DNA of 64,000 bases, from positions 1 to 64,000 of the forward strand of contig JAIYCX010000064.1 of NCBI GenBank assembly GCA_027487795.1, written 5' to 3'. Each line of letters starts with the position of its first letter. The stretch's first letter is position 1. This DNA is from Pseudomonadota bacterium. Its GTDB lineage: Bacteria > Bdellovibrionota_C > UBA2361 > SZUA-149 > DAOLCO01. A model generated the notes under the pieces. That model saw only the letters and a list, made by a program, of their open reading frames with translations, did not search any database and was not told the DNA's origin. The position numbers and the translations under genes are program-made. Below, one piece after another: positions 24,483 to 33,777 of the stretch.

Positions 24483-25787
24483 TTAATTAACGACCGCTGC
24501 GAGGAGATTTTGACAGTCTTCATAAGAGAACTTCTCGTATGGGGTTTGTTTTAAAAACTGTGTAGCAGCTTCTATTCTTGCAACAGCATAATCTACGTTC
24601 TTATTTTGACCTGGCTTATAAGCTCCAATTGTAATTAGATCTTCAACTTCCTTATAACTTGCTATTATTGACTTTAACTTTCTAGCATTTTCTGATTGTG
24701 TTTCATCTACGATATCAGACATTACCCGTGACAGAGACTGAAGCACATCGATTGCAGGGAATTGTCCTTTTCCTGCTAATGCTCTTGAAAGAACAACGTG
24801 GCCATCAACAATACCTCTAACAGCATCGGCAATTGGTTCGTTCATATCATCACCCTCAACTAAGACTGTATAAAATCCTGTTATCGAACCATCACCTTCA
24901 TCATTACCTGCTCTCTCTAATAGTTTTGGCAAAGTAGCAAATACAGATGGCGTGTAACCGGAAGCTGTTGGTGGTTCACCAATTGCAAGACCTACTTCTC
25001 TTTGCGCCATACAAAATCTAGTTATAGAATCAACCATCAAGGTGACATGAGATCCTTGGCTTCTAAAATACTCAGATAAAGAAGTAGCAACTAACGCAGC
25101 TCTAATTCTCATCAATGCGCTTGAATCACTTGTCGCTACTACTACTATACTACGCGCAAGACCTTCCTCTCCTAGATCTCTCTCGATAAATTCCCTAACC
25201 TCACGACCCCGCTCTCCGACCAAGGCAATAATATTAACTTCAGAAAGAGCATGTTTTGCCACCATACCCAAGAATGTAGACTTCCCTACTCCAGATCCCG
25301 CCATTACTGAGATTCTCTGTCCTCTTCCTACAGTCATCAGACCATTCATTGCCTTGATTCCTAGATCTAATACTGTATCGACTCGTTTTCTTAATAATGG
25401 TTGCGGGCTAGTTTGATAAAGAGGCACATGATCTGTAAGATGTGGCAAAGGCTTACCATCAAGTGGTCTCATTAATGGGTCTATTACGCGGCCCAAGAGC
25501 TGATTAGAAACCGCAATTGTATCACCAAATCCCCTTGCTACAATTATTGCACCTGGGGACAATCCTGTAGTATCAGCTAAAGGCATAAGTAGTACCTTAT
25601 CCTTTCTAAAACCCACTACTTGCGCCGGTACAATTTTATCTGAGAATCTTATCTCACAGGTTGTTCCTATCCCAACTGATGGTCCTTCCCCTTCTATAAT
25701 TAAGCCTATTACATCTGTTACTATACCTTGCGCAGTAACAGGAGGAGAGGTACTAAGTACACTAGTTGCTCTAGACCAAATATCCAT
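24483..25787 (-). CDS. fliI: Flagellar export ATPase FliI
   Basis: The 434-residue protein is a FliI/F1-beta-type ATPase. Walker A is AGSGVGKS (163-170). ALVGERGREVREF and VTLMVDSITRF (Walker B, near 245-255) follow, and the export-ATPase block GEPPTASGYTPSVF is present. It powers or gates substrate entry to the flagellar type III export apparatus with FliH and FliJ. The start codon directly abuts the fliH stop, and AAGGGG lies just upstream inside fliH. Confidence 0.97.
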   Translation of the reverse strand: MDIWSRATSVLSTSPPVTAQGIVTDVIGLIIEGEGPSVGIGTTCEIRFSDKIVPAQVVGFRKDKVLLMPLADTTGLSPGAIIVARGFGDTIAVSNQLLGRVIDPLMRPLDGKPLPHLTDHVPLYQTSPQPLLRKRVDTVLDLGIKAMNGLMTVGRGQRISVMAGSGVGKSTFLGMVAKHALSEVNIIALVGERGREVREFIERDLGEEGLARSIVVVATSDSSALMRIRAALVATSLSEYFRSQGSHVTLMVDSITRFCMAQREVGLAIGEPPTASGYTPSVFATLPKLLERAGNDEGDGSITGFYTVLVEGDDMNEPIADAVRGIVDGHVVLSRALAGKGQFPAIDVLQSLSRVMSDIVDETQSENARKLKSIIASYKEVEDLITIGAYKPGQNKNVDYAVARIEAATQFLKQTPYEKFSYEDCQNLLAAVVN

Positions 25788-26585
25788 CTACCCCTTACAA
25801 GAAACAAATAACTTATTTTTAATTTCATTCCACATTGAATCTAATTCTAGATTAATCTGACCATGATCAGTTTCTACTATACACCCAGATAATACTTTTT
25901 CATCCGGAAGATATTGTATCTTAACACCATCATTAGTTAGATCTTCAGGTAAGCCAACTACTTGTAAAAATTCATAGTCTTGATTACTAACTTTTACTAT
26001 TAAAGGCTTTGCTGCACCAATATTTTTTAATGCAGTTCTAATTACAGAGAGTATATATTCTGGTTTTGCGTCTACTGTCGTTTCTACTAATCTTTTTGCT
26101 ACATCAAGAGATAGCCCAAGTGCTTTTTCTTCCATTTCTTTTAATCTATTAAAAACTTCTAAATTAATAGCACTTGTTATTTCCTGAATAGTAACAGCCA
26201 ACTCTTCATATCTAGCAACTGCAACTTCCTGGGCTTCCATTCTACCTTCTTCAATACCAGCTAAACGTCCCTGCTCAAAAGCTTCATTTCTAATTTCTTC
26301 TAACAATTCTTCTGAAATTACTTCAGGCTCATCTTTAATTAACTGCTCGGAATCAGAAGAAGCATTGGTACTAGGTTTAAATCCAATATCAAATCTCTCA
26401 AACATTGGATCTATCTTTAGATTTTGATTAGGGACAACGTTTACATTAATTGCTTTAAAAGTAGGATTTCTTTCAATTTGATCAAGCCCTTCCCAATTAC
26501 TCTGCCTATAAGGAGTTGGGACATAATCTTTTTGAGAGACTATATGATTTAATTCTGGAGTAGTATCATCTGACTTATCATCCAT
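25788..26585 (-). CDS. fliH: Flagellar assembly protein FliH
   Basis: This is a FliH/YscL-like stator protein of 265 residues. A disordered N-terminal part (to about 90) is followed by the Gly/Ala-rich helix EAFEQGRLAGIEEGRMEAQE, typical of FliH GxxxG repeats. A C-terminal domain then carries EEKALGLSLDVAKRLVETTV and the LSGCIVETDHG strand pattern. I place the start at the ATG at 26585, because GGAGGGAG lies seven bases upstream. A TTG 36 bases earlier, in frame, has no such signal. FliH binds FliI and docks it at the C-ring. Confidence 0.9.
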   Translation of the reverse strand: MDDKSDDTTPELNHIVSQKDYVPTPYRQSNWEGLDQIERNPTFKAINVNVVPNQNLKIDPMFERFDIGFKPSTNASSDSEQLIKDEPEVISEELLEEIRNEAFEQGRLAGIEEGRMEAQEVAVARYEELAVTIQEITSAINLEVFNRLKEMEEKALGLSLDVAKRLVETTVDAKPEYILSVIRTALKNIGAAKPLIVKVSNQDYEFLQVVGLPEDLTNDGVKIQYLPDEKVLSGCIVETDHGQINLELDSMWNEIKNKLFVSCKG

Positions 26586-26629
26586 TACAATACTCCCTCC
26601 AGCGCAAAACTCTGGCTTCAAAAAGACTA

Positions 26630-27628
26630 CTACACAAGTACATCATCACCACCTGTAGCTAAAGTAATCTTACCTTCAGCTTCTAATCTTCTAATAACAT
26701 CAATGATAGCTTGTTGCGCCTTCTCTACATCCTTTAAAGGTGTTGGACCTAATGTATCTAAATCATCTTTTAACATTTCAGCAGCTCTTTGAGATATATT
26801 TCTAAATAGTAGATCTCTTAATTCAGGACTTGCTGTCTTTAATGCTAGTACAAGCTGATCTCTTGGTACTTCTTTAAGAATTGTTTGAATGCTCTTATCA
26901 TCAATCTTAGCAACATCTTCGAAAGTAAACATAAGACCACGAATTTGCTCTGCAAGTTCTGGTAATGCTTCTTCTATTTCTGCTAAAATTCTCTCTTCGT
27001 TATTTCTCTCGATGAAGTTTAATATATCAGCTGTAGCTTTCGCTCCACCTAACTCTTCATCTTCACCCATATTAACACCACGTAACTGAGTTCTTAGAAC
27101 TTCTCTAACCTCATCAACTACATCACTCTTAACATGTTCTAGCTGTGCTATTCTAATAAGAACATCTGTTTGCAAATCTTCTCCCATTTTTCCAAGGAGT
27201 TCTGCCGCCATGTCTGGGGTCATTTTAGTCATTAAAAATGCAATAGTTTGCGGGTGCTCAGACTGAATAAAGTTATCGACGATATTAGGAGGGATATCAC
27301 CAATTAAAGTAGACAAAGGTTCCTTTCTACTCCCTGTTATATATTCTAATAGAGAGTCTCCAGTGTCATCACCAAAAGCAGATCCGATAACATCCTTAGC
27401 AAACTCTCTTCCATCCACAACCATAGTTTCGGATGCTCTTAACATAACAGCAAATTCACCTGCTATATCTTTCTGCATTTCTCTATTCACTTCATGAACA
27501 GCCATAAATGCTCTACTAAGTTTTTTAACTTCAGATTCTGTTAAAAACTTCATTACTTCCGCAGCCAAGTCCTTACCTAAGGACATCAGAACTACTGCTG
27601 CTTTTACTAAATTATTTGCACTTTCCAT
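26630..27628 (-). CDS. fliG: Flagellar motor switch protein FliG
   Basis: The 332-residue protein matches FliG throughout. It has an N-terminal FliF-binding domain (KAAVVLMSLGKDLAAEVMKF), a middle domain with the EHPQT motif and AFLMTKMTPDMAAELLGKM, and the C-terminal torque domain. The torque helix contains LVLALKTASPELRDLLFRNI and SQRAAEMLKDDLDTLGP. FliG forms the upper C-ring and transmits stator force. It lies 11 bases after fliF. Confidence 0.98.
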   Translation of the reverse strand: MESANNLVKAAVVLMSLGKDLAAEVMKFLTESEVKKLSRAFMAVHEVNREMQKDIAGEFAVMLRASETMVVDGREFAKDVIGSAFGDDTGDSLLEYITGSRKEPLSTLIGDIPPNIVDNFIQSEHPQTIAFLMTKMTPDMAAELLGKMGEDLQTDVLIRIAQLEHVKSDVVDEVREVLRTQLRGVNMGEDEELGGAKATADILNFIERNNEERILAEIEEALPELAEQIRGLMFTFEDVAKIDDKSIQTILKEVPRDQLVLALKTASPELRDLLFRNISQRAAEMLKDDLDTLGPTPLKDVEKAQQAIIDVIRRLEAEGKITLATGGDDVLV

Positions 27629-27639
27629 TACTTTACTTA

Positions 27640-29304
27640 TTACATCCTTCCGTCATTCAGCCAGTAACGAATCAATAGAGCTGCTTGTTGAGGATTATCC
27701 TTAACTAACCTAGAGTTATCAGACAATAGATTTTCAAGTTGTTCAATATCTATTGAAGGAACTCCCTTATCTGGTAATGATGATAATTTAGATCTTTCAG
27801 CTTCAAGCTCTGCTTCAAGTTCTTGAATACCAGCAGGTAATAGTCTACTTAAATCTACTTCGGCATCAGTTGGAGTTACTAAGAATCTCACCAAAGGCTT
27901 AATAACAATCATTATCACAAAGAAGAACAGTATAATACCGGGTACCCAATTAACTAAACTCATTGCCATTTGTATAGTTGCACTTTCGTTTAATGCTTCT
28001 TCAATATCATTATTTTGTTCAGCAAATTTAATATTCTCGATAGTAACAATATCACCCCTATCAGTATCAAAGCCTACTGCTTGTTTAACAAGATTCTCAA
28101 CTTTTGCTATCATTTCAGGAGCTAAAGCTACGTATTGTCGTTCCTTAACTGGCAATCCATCTTTATCGTTCGCTCCTGTAAGCACTTCTACATACTGACC
28201 ATCTACAAGAACAGCCACTGATAACTTTTCTAACTTTCCTGGACTTTTAGTAACCTTACTAACGGCTCTGGATACTTCATAATTTTTAATACTTTCCTTG
28301 CGTAGATTACCAGCCCCTGACTCCCCACCGTTAATTATACCAGTTTGATTACTTAGATTAGAAAGAACTCCAGGAACTCCCCCTTCTGAAGATTTTCCTC
28401 CTTGATTTTCTTGTACTTCTCTTTCACTTCTAGTTACTGTCCCTGAAGGATCATATGCCTCTTCTTCTTTTTCAAACATACTAAAGTCGACACTCGCCGT
28501 AACTCTAGCCACTGCCTTACCCGCACCTAATATTTCCGCTAACATTGATTCTATTCTTTTAGCGTATGAGGCTTCGATTTCTCTTTGATATTGAAGCCTT
28601 GTTAAATCAGCTCCATTTTTTTGCTCTTCGCTTGGTCTATCATTAAGTAACTTACCTCTTTGATCTAAAATTGTTACATTTTCCGGAGTTAGTCTTTCGA
28701 TACTACCTGCTACTAAGTGAGCAATACCTTTTATCTGTGCTTCTTGAAGTTCTGAACCTGCTTTTAACTTCAAAAGAACTGAGGCAGTAGGAGGAACATC
28801 ACGACTTGCAAATACAGATCTTTTAGGACTTGTAATATGAACTCTTACCGCACTAACTCCTTCGATCTTTAGAATAGTTCTTTCTAGTTCACCTTGTATG
28901 GCTCTAGTAAAGTTAATGCTTTCACCAAAAGCAGAAATTCCTAATTTTGCCTCATTCCATAATTCCAAACCTACCTGATCACCTTTAGGCAAACCAGAAG
29001 AAGCTAAATTTAATCTTGTTTCATGAACTATTCTTGGAGGAGTAATTTCGATAGTCTTTCCATCATTAGTCAATCTATAACCGATTTTTTGATCTTGCAA
29101 TTTTTCAACAACAGCTGCTGCATCCGCATCAGCTAAATTTGAGTACAATACGCCATACTCAGGACGAGTTGCCCAATTTGAAACAAACATAATCAAACCC
29201 ATACAACCAACCGCCAAAAGCGGTAATGCTACTTTTTGCGCAAGAGGTAGTCTTAGATAAAATCCAAGTACTTGTTCAAAAACTGCTCCAAAATCTAATT
29301 TCAT
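27640..29304 (-). CDS. fliF: Flagellar MS-ring protein FliF
   Basis: The 554-residue protein has two membrane spans (about 23-43 and 453-475). Ring-building domains lie between them, with NLADADAAAVVEKLQDQKI, VRVHITSPKRSVFA and PTASVLLKL. The cytoplasmic tail contains the FliG-binding end QQAALLIRYWLNDGRM. It forms the MS-ring on which the basal body and export gate are built. Length is typical. Confidence 0.98.
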   Translation of the reverse strand: MKLDFGAVFEQVLGFYLRLPLAQKVALPLLAVGCMGLIMFVSNWATRPEYGVLYSNLADADAAAVVEKLQDQKIGYRLTNDGKTIEITPPRIVHETRLNLASSGLPKGDQVGLELWNEAKLGISAFGESINFTRAIQGELERTILKIEGVSAVRVHITSPKRSVFASRDVPPTASVLLKLKAGSELQEAQIKGIAHLVAGSIERLTPENVTILDQRGKLLNDRPSEEQKNGADLTRLQYQREIEASYAKRIESMLAEILGAGKAVARVTASVDFSMFEKEEEAYDPSGTVTRSEREVQENQGGKSSEGGVPGVLSNLSNQTGIINGGESGAGNLRKESIKNYEVSRAVSKVTKSPGKLEKLSVAVLVDGQYVEVLTGANDKDGLPVKERQYVALAPEMIAKVENLVKQAVGFDTDRGDIVTIENIKFAEQNNDIEEALNESATIQMAMSLVNWVPGIILFFFVIMIVIKPLVRFLVTPTDAEVDLSRLLPAGIQELEAELEAERSKLSSLPDKGVPSIDIEQLENLLSDNSRLVKDNPQQAALLIRYWLNDGRM

Positions 29305-29333
29305 ATACTAGCCCTTCGCTTTATACTTGTATT

Positions 29334-29672
29334 TTATACCGGCATTCTCATTATTTCTTGATATGCTCTTTCCAATCTTTCCTTTACTCCCATCATTAGA
29401 GACAAAGAAACGGAAGCTTTTTGAATCGCAATAACACCCTCATGTGGATTCTCTTCTTTACCCATAACTGATCTCTGAATAGCTTGTTCGGCTTTGATTC
29501 CTAAATCATTAGTTTCCTCATATTTCTGCATGAACATTTCAGAAAACGACTGAACACCTGGTTGTTGCTTTTGTATTTCAAGACCATCAGGAGCTATGCT
29601 TGGCTTTTCAATACCATTAACACCCTTAAGCATTTTTAGCTGATCAACAAATGATACACCGTCTATTTTCAT
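29334..29672 (-). CDS. fliE: Flagellar hook-basal body protein FliE
   Basis: The 112-residue protein has the FliE C-terminal block: EENPHEGVIAIQKASVSLSL, then MMGVKERLERAYQEIMRMPV. FliE joins the MS-ring to the rod and is an early export substrate. It is placed between flgC and fliF, the conserved order. Confidence 0.95.
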   Translation of the reverse strand: MKIDGVSFVDQLKMLKGVNGIEKPSIAPDGLEIQKQQPGVQSFSEMFMQKYEETNDLGIKAEQAIQRSVMGKEENPHEGVIAIQKASVSLSLMMGVKERLERAYQEIMRMPV

Positions 29673-29683
29673 AAAAATCCTTT

Positions 29684-30121
29684 TTATAATCTATTAAATA
29701 TCCCTCTTACAGCACTAGACATTTCCTTAGTGATATTGACCACTTCAGCAGCAGCTTTATAAGCAGCACTTGCAGTAATCATGTTTGTCATTTCTGTAAC
29801 TACATTAATATTAGGCATGGCAACCATTCCTGTTTTCTGATCCGCATCAGGATGACCAGGATCATAAACCATCTGAGGTTCTTTACTATCTTCTACTACC
29901 TTGCCTACTCTTACAGTTTTTAGAGCTGCCTGATCTAGCGCATTACTAAAAGATTCAGTTTGCACATTCTCTGCTTGGAAAGTTACATCTCTCCTCTTGT
30001 ACGGGCCACCTTCTTCCGTTCTAGTAGTTCTAGCATTTGCAATATTACTAGCTACTGTATTTATTCTAAGTCGGTTAGCGCTCATCGCACTAGCTGCAAT
30101 ATCTAAAACTTTATCAAACAT
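29684..30121 (-). CDS. flgC: Flagellar basal-body rod protein FlgC
   Basis: The 145-residue protein begins MFDKVLDIAASAMSANRLRI with the rod/hook signature TVASNIANARTT, and ends with EVVNITKEMSSAVRGIFNRL. FlgC is a proximal rod subunit exported by the flagellar apparatus. It follows flgB after two bases. Confidence 0.97.
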   Translation of the reverse strand: MFDKVLDIAASAMSANRLRINTVASNIANARTTRTEEGGPYKRRDVTFQAENVQTESFSNALDQAALKTVRVGKVVEDSKEPQMVYDPGHPDADQKTGMVAMPNINVVTEMTNMITASAAYKAAAEVVNITKEMSSAVRGIFNRL

Positions 30122-30123
30122 AA

Positions 30124-30525
30124 CTAAAAGCCCCCTCTTCCGCCCTGCGCGGCTGATTTTAACATCTTAAGTTTTATTGTTAACATATTTAGAGCACCTG
30201 AATAAGCTCTAGAGTTAGCCGAAAGCTTACCCATGGCAATATCCAGATCAACGTTATTTCCATCTGCACCAACCGGCATTGAATTATCATGGATAATGTG
30301 AGAACCCCCAGAAGTGGTAGTTGTCATATGTTTAGGGCTAGTTATTTTAAGATCTTCAGAGGCTACTCCCATTGCCTTTTCTACTTCACCAGCGAAGTCA
30401 TATTCTCTTGCTTTGTAATTTGGCGTTTCGTGGTTTGCAATATTTCCACTCAAAACAGCATGTCTTTTAAGAGACATGTCTAGCTTCTTTTCAATTGCTC
30501 CAAATGTAGCGTCAAACAATTTCAT
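30124..30525 (-). CDS. flgB: Flagellar basal-body rod protein FlgB
   Basis: The 133-residue protein has the rod signature LSGNIANHETPNYKA near its N-terminus and a C-terminal helix (AYSGALNMLTIKLKMLKSA). It is the first gene of a minus-strand operon, flgB-flgC-fliE-fliF-fliG-fliH-fliI-fliJ-motE. A sigma-54-type -24 box lies 75 bases upstream. It is a proximal rod subunit. Confidence 0.97.
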   Translation of the reverse strand: MKLFDATFGAIEKKLDMSLKRHAVLSGNIANHETPNYKAREYDFAGEVEKAMGVASEDLKITSPKHMTTTTSGGSHIIHDNSMPVGADGNNVDLDIAMGKLSANSRAYSGALNMLTIKLKMLKSAAQGGRGGF

Positions 30526-30568
30526 AATATGCTCCTAGTAGCTAACCTAACTTCTGCTTAACAAACTC

Positions 30569-30605
30569 TATATCCCAGTCCATGTATATCCCAGATTCGT
30601 GCCAA
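30569..30605 (-). promoter_or_regulatory. Possible sigma-54 promoter of the flgB operon, with direct repeat
   Basis: The complement carries TTGGCACG (30605-30598), a perfect -24 box. Ten bases after its GG comes GG instead of the GC expected at -12. Overlapping and following this is a 10-bp direct repeat CTGGGATATA at 30594-30585 and 30578-30569, with a 16-bp period. Confidence 0.45.
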
Positions 30606-30663
30606 AAAATTAACATCATAACTCTTTAATATTACTAGACTTACTTTTATTTATTTTTTAAAC

Positions 30664-30690
30664 GTGTCATAGAAACATCAACTAGCGTCA
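30664..30690 (-). promoter_or_regulatory. Possible activator half-sites upstream of flgB
   Basis: The complement contains TGACAC (30669-30664) and TGACGC (30690-30685), 60-85 bases upstream of the -24 box. They resemble the TGACACCT sites around the activator-operon promoter at 34.9 kb. Confidence 0.3.
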
Positions 30691-30704
30691 AACTTCCTTA
30701 CTAA

Positions 30705-32114
30705 TTAAGATAAATTATCAGACTCAGTTCCTTCAGTAGAATCAACGACCTGACCATATTCATGTAACTTGTTTCTTAAAGTTCTAATACTAATTCCAAG
30801 TAGTTCTGCTGCCTTAGTTCTATTATTTGAAGTGGCTTTTAAGGTTTCAAATATTAGTAATTTTTCACCATCAGCGACACTAAGTCCTGCCTTAATTTCA
30901 ATATTACTAGCTAATGTTGATTGCTTACTGGCCTGCTTCATGAAAAAGTGCTTGGCCTCTAGAGTCTTTGAAAAACCTCCACCAGCGCTGCTTAATAAAA
31001 CTGCTCTTTCACAAGCATTTTGTAATTCTCTAATATTACCTGGCCAATTATACGCTTCGATCTCATTAACTAAAGTAGTATCAAGACGCGTAATTTCACC
31101 TTCAGAAAATCTCTTTACAAAATACTCAGCTAAAAGTTTAATATCATTTTTTCTATCTCTTAAAGCAGGAATATAAATAGGAATAACGTTTAAACGATAA
31201 TAAAGATCCTCTCTAAATTCTCCCTTCTTAACAAACTCTTCCATTGGTCTATTAGTAGTAGCAACTATTCGAACTTGAACTGGAATTGGCTTACTGCCTC
31301 CGACTCTATCAATTTCTCTCTCTTGTAGTACTCTTAAAAGCTTAGCTTGAAGTGATAGCGGCATCTCTGTTATTTCATCTAACAATAAAGTTCCGCCATC
31401 TGCTTGCTCAAATTTACCAATTCGGGTTTGAGAAGCTCCGGTGAAAGACCCTTTTTCATGACCAAAAAGTTCGCTCTCTAGTAAATTCTCAGGAAGAGCC
31501 GCGCAATTTACAGCAACAAAAGGACCCGTTACGGTTCTATTTGCTGAATGTAAAAGCTTTGCGATTAGTTCCTTACCAGTTCCAGACTCTCCTTGGATTA
31601 AAACACTAGCAGAACTTGAAGCGACGTGAGTAATTATTTCTAATAATTCTTTCATAGAATTATCATTAGTAACAATAGCTACACTATCTTTAGATAGTTT
31701 TTTTACTTCGTTATTACTAGATACCGATGTAGTACTATTTGAAACGGTTTTTTTATTAATTCTACTTAGTAAGCCCTCTATATCTTCGAAAGAAAATGGC
31801 TTAGTTATAAAATCATAAGCTCCTAATCTCATCGCTTCAACTGCTTGATTTATAGTTCCATATGCAGTAACCATTACAACAGGTAAGTTTTTATATGTTT
31901 CATGAATAGCACGTAATAACTCTTCGCCATTCATAACCGGCATTCTCATATCAGAAATAACAAGATCAAAATTCTGCTTATGCAATTTTTGTAATGCTTC
32001 TTCACCATTAGTAGCCATAGTAACTTGACAGCCAAGTTGCCTAACTGTTGCCTCCAATGCACTTCTCATTTGAGGATCATCATCAACTATTAAAATATCT
32101 AAACTTGTATTCAT
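30705..32114 (-). CDS. NtrC-family sigma-54 response regulator, FlrC/FleR-like
   Basis: The 469-residue protein has three domains. The receiver (1-120) has an acidic pocket at Asp11-13 and the phospho-acceptor Asp55 in SDMRMP. The AAA+ domain (about 145-380) has Walker A GESGTGKE, the sigma-54 contact loop as GSFTGA rather than GAFTGA, and GGTLLLDEI. A Fis-type helix-turn-helix ends the protein (TKAAELLGISIRTLRNKLHEY). It lies directly after a histidine kinase gene and just upstream of the flgB operon. The likely role is activating middle and late flagellar promoters. Confidence 0.9.
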   Translation of the reverse strand: MNTSLDILIVDDDPQMRSALEATVRQLGCQVTMATNGEEALQKLHKQNFDLVISDMRMPVMNGEELLRAIHETYKNLPVVMVTAYGTINQAVEAMRLGAYDFITKPFSFEDIEGLLSRINKKTVSNSTTSVSSNNEVKKLSKDSVAIVTNDNSMKELLEIITHVASSSASVLIQGESGTGKELIAKLLHSANRTVTGPFVAVNCAALPENLLESELFGHEKGSFTGASQTRIGKFEQADGGTLLLDEITEMPLSLQAKLLRVLQEREIDRVGGSKPIPVQVRIVATTNRPMEEFVKKGEFREDLYYRLNVIPIYIPALRDRKNDIKLLAEYFVKRFSEGEITRLDTTLVNEIEAYNWPGNIRELQNACERAVLLSSAGGGFSKTLEAKHFFMKQASKQSTLASNIEIKAGLSVADGEKLLIFETLKATSNNRTKAAELLGISIRTLRNKLHEYGQVVDSTEGTESDNLS

Positions 32115-32136
32115 ATAAAAATCCTTTACTATAAAT

Positions 32137-32880
32137 TTAACTTGAAAATATTATTTTGAATTCAACACCTTCTGAATCCAGATTACGAACTAAAATCTCA
32201 CCCTTATGAGCAGTAATTATTGAATGCACTATCGCCAATCCTAAGCCAGTACCCTTTTCCTTTGTTGTAAAGAAAGGATCAAAAATCTGATCAATATGCT
32301 CCGCGCAAATACCAGGACCATCATCACGTATGGTTATTGAAAAGCTAGACTCTTTACTATGATCAAAATCTATATTTACCAAACCTCGTAATTTATTTTT
32401 ATCGCTTGCTTCACCTAAGCTACCTTCACTCGCTTGAATAGCATTGGAAATTAGATTTAATAGTACCTGCCCTATCAAATATGGATCAAGTGAAAAACTA
32501 CTATTACCGATTTCTGTAACATAAATATCAACTAAATCACCTTTATATAAATTCTCAGTTTCCTCTGATTGTTTTCCAAAATACAAACAAATCTCAGATA
32601 AGAATTTTTTTGCAGAAGTAAAAACTTGTTTTTTAGGAACGATATCTTTTGTAAATTGAAGTGAGTTAGTTACAATATGATTTAAAGTTCTAACTGATCT
32701 ATGCAATTCTGATAAATAATTCGATACTTGATCATTATCTTTCAAAGTTCTCTTCAATAACCCTATGTTCAATTCCATACTACCAAGCGGATTTCTAATC
32801 TCATGGGCTAAGGACGCAGCCATTTGACCCATTGCAATAAGTTTTTCTTCCCTTTTCAATTGAAGCTGTCCAATACTCAT
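32137..32880 (-). CDS. Soluble histidine kinase, FlrB/FleS-like
   Basis: The 247-residue protein is just a kinase core. The dimerisation helix has the phospho-accepting His26 in SLAHEIRNPLG, followed by an ATPase domain with N-box (LLNLISNAIQ), IRDDGPGI and GTGLGLAIVHSII. It has no membrane span and no PAS or other sensor domain, so it must receive its signal from partners, as flagellar FlrB/FleS/FlgS-type kinases do. The start abuts the stop of the TPR gene, and 22 bases separate it from the response regulator it presumably phosphorylates. Confidence 0.88.
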   Translation of the reverse strand: MSIGQLQLKREEKLIAMGQMAASLAHEIRNPLGSMELNIGLLKRTLKDNDQVSNYLSELHRSVRTLNHIVTNSLQFTKDIVPKKQVFTSAKKFLSEICLYFGKQSEETENLYKGDLVDIYVTEIGNSSFSLDPYLIGQVLLNLISNAIQASEGSLGEASDKNKLRGLVNIDFDHSKESSFSITIRDDGPGICAEHIDQIFDPFFTTKEKGTGLGLAIVHSIITAHKGEILVRNLDSEGVEFKIIFSS

Positions 32881-33777
32881 TTATTGAGACTCCTTAATTC
32901 TTTTACTAGCAAAAGACTCTTCAATGACTGCTTGACTGAGAGCGACCCATGGATTTGTGTCAGAAAATGAAGATATAGTTTTCTCTAGTTCTTTAGCGGC
33001 ATCATACTCTAAACCTTCTCCTACTAAAGCTGTAATATGAAGATATGAAGTTTCAGGATCATTAAAAGAACTAGGATGGGAGTTTCTACCTTCTGCTATC
33101 CAAGTTCTCATACCACCATAATTTGATCTCTTCATATCTATTCTTATCAACTCTTTTATTGCTTGAGGCGTTACTGAAGAAGTTAGTTCAACCTTAGTTA
33201 GGGAATCTCTCGCTTCTGTTGTTTTACCTAGTTGATTTTGAACTAATGCTAGACGGTACAACGCTTCTTGCTTACGTTCTTTAGTCCCTTCTTTTATGGA
33301 TTTCTCTAAATATTGCTCAGCTAAACTGGACATTCCTTGAGACGATAAAGATTCTCCAATAACATACCAAAGCTCTCCTCTAAGTTCGGATTCTGGTAGT
33401 AGCGAAGTACCTTCTTCTGCAAATGATCTTGACTGTTCAAACTTTGATTCCTGAAATTCTAATAAGGCTCTTGCTAATAAAGTTCTACCTCTTTCATTAC
33501 CTGTGCAATCTTTATGTCTCAATGCTTTATCCCAAAGAGAACGAGCTTGATCCACTAAGCCAAGCGCCCATGCACTTTTTGCTCCGTATAAAAGATCGGA
33601 TAGTGGTACTTGTCTACTATTATCGGTAACAATTTTTAAAGCTTCTATATGTCGACCCTGCTCAGAAAGTTCACGAACTCCCAATAAGGAATCGTTTCCA
33701 TTTCTTAGATCCTCGGCCGATAGCTCTCGTCCGTATAAAAATATAGTAAGTAAAAATAAAGATAATTTTCTAATCAT
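32881..33777 (-). CDS. Exported TPR-repeat protein
   Basis: The 298-residue protein has a signal peptide (about 1-22, ending LSAED) and at least four TPR-like helical pairs, for example [24 protein letters not shown] followed by [19 protein letters not shown]. It has no catalytic motif. It overlaps the upstream activator gene by eight bases and abuts the kinase gene, so it is co-translated with cytoplasmic regulators although itself predicted to be periplasmic. A role in sensing or assembly of the flagellum from the periplasmic side is an inference. Confidence 0.75.
   Translation of the reverse strand: MIRKLSLFLLTIFLYGRELSAEDLRNGNDSLLGVRELSEQGRHIEALKIVTDNSRQVPLSDLLYGAKSAWALGLVDQARSLWDKALRHKDCTGNERGRTLLARALLEFQESKFEQSRSFAEEGTSLLPESELRGELWYVIGESLSSQGMSSLAEQYLEKSIKEGTKERKQEALYRLALVQNQLGKTTEARDSLTKVELTSSVTPQAIKELIRIDMKRSNYGGMRTWIAEGRNSHPSSFNDPETSYLHITALVGEGLEYDAAKELEKTISSFSDTNPWVALSQAVIEESFASKRIKESQ

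Noticed and set aside
26586..26621. TTG start for fliH giving 12 extra residues
   Set aside because: The strong GGAGGGAG signal lies inside this extension and points to the ATG at 26585.
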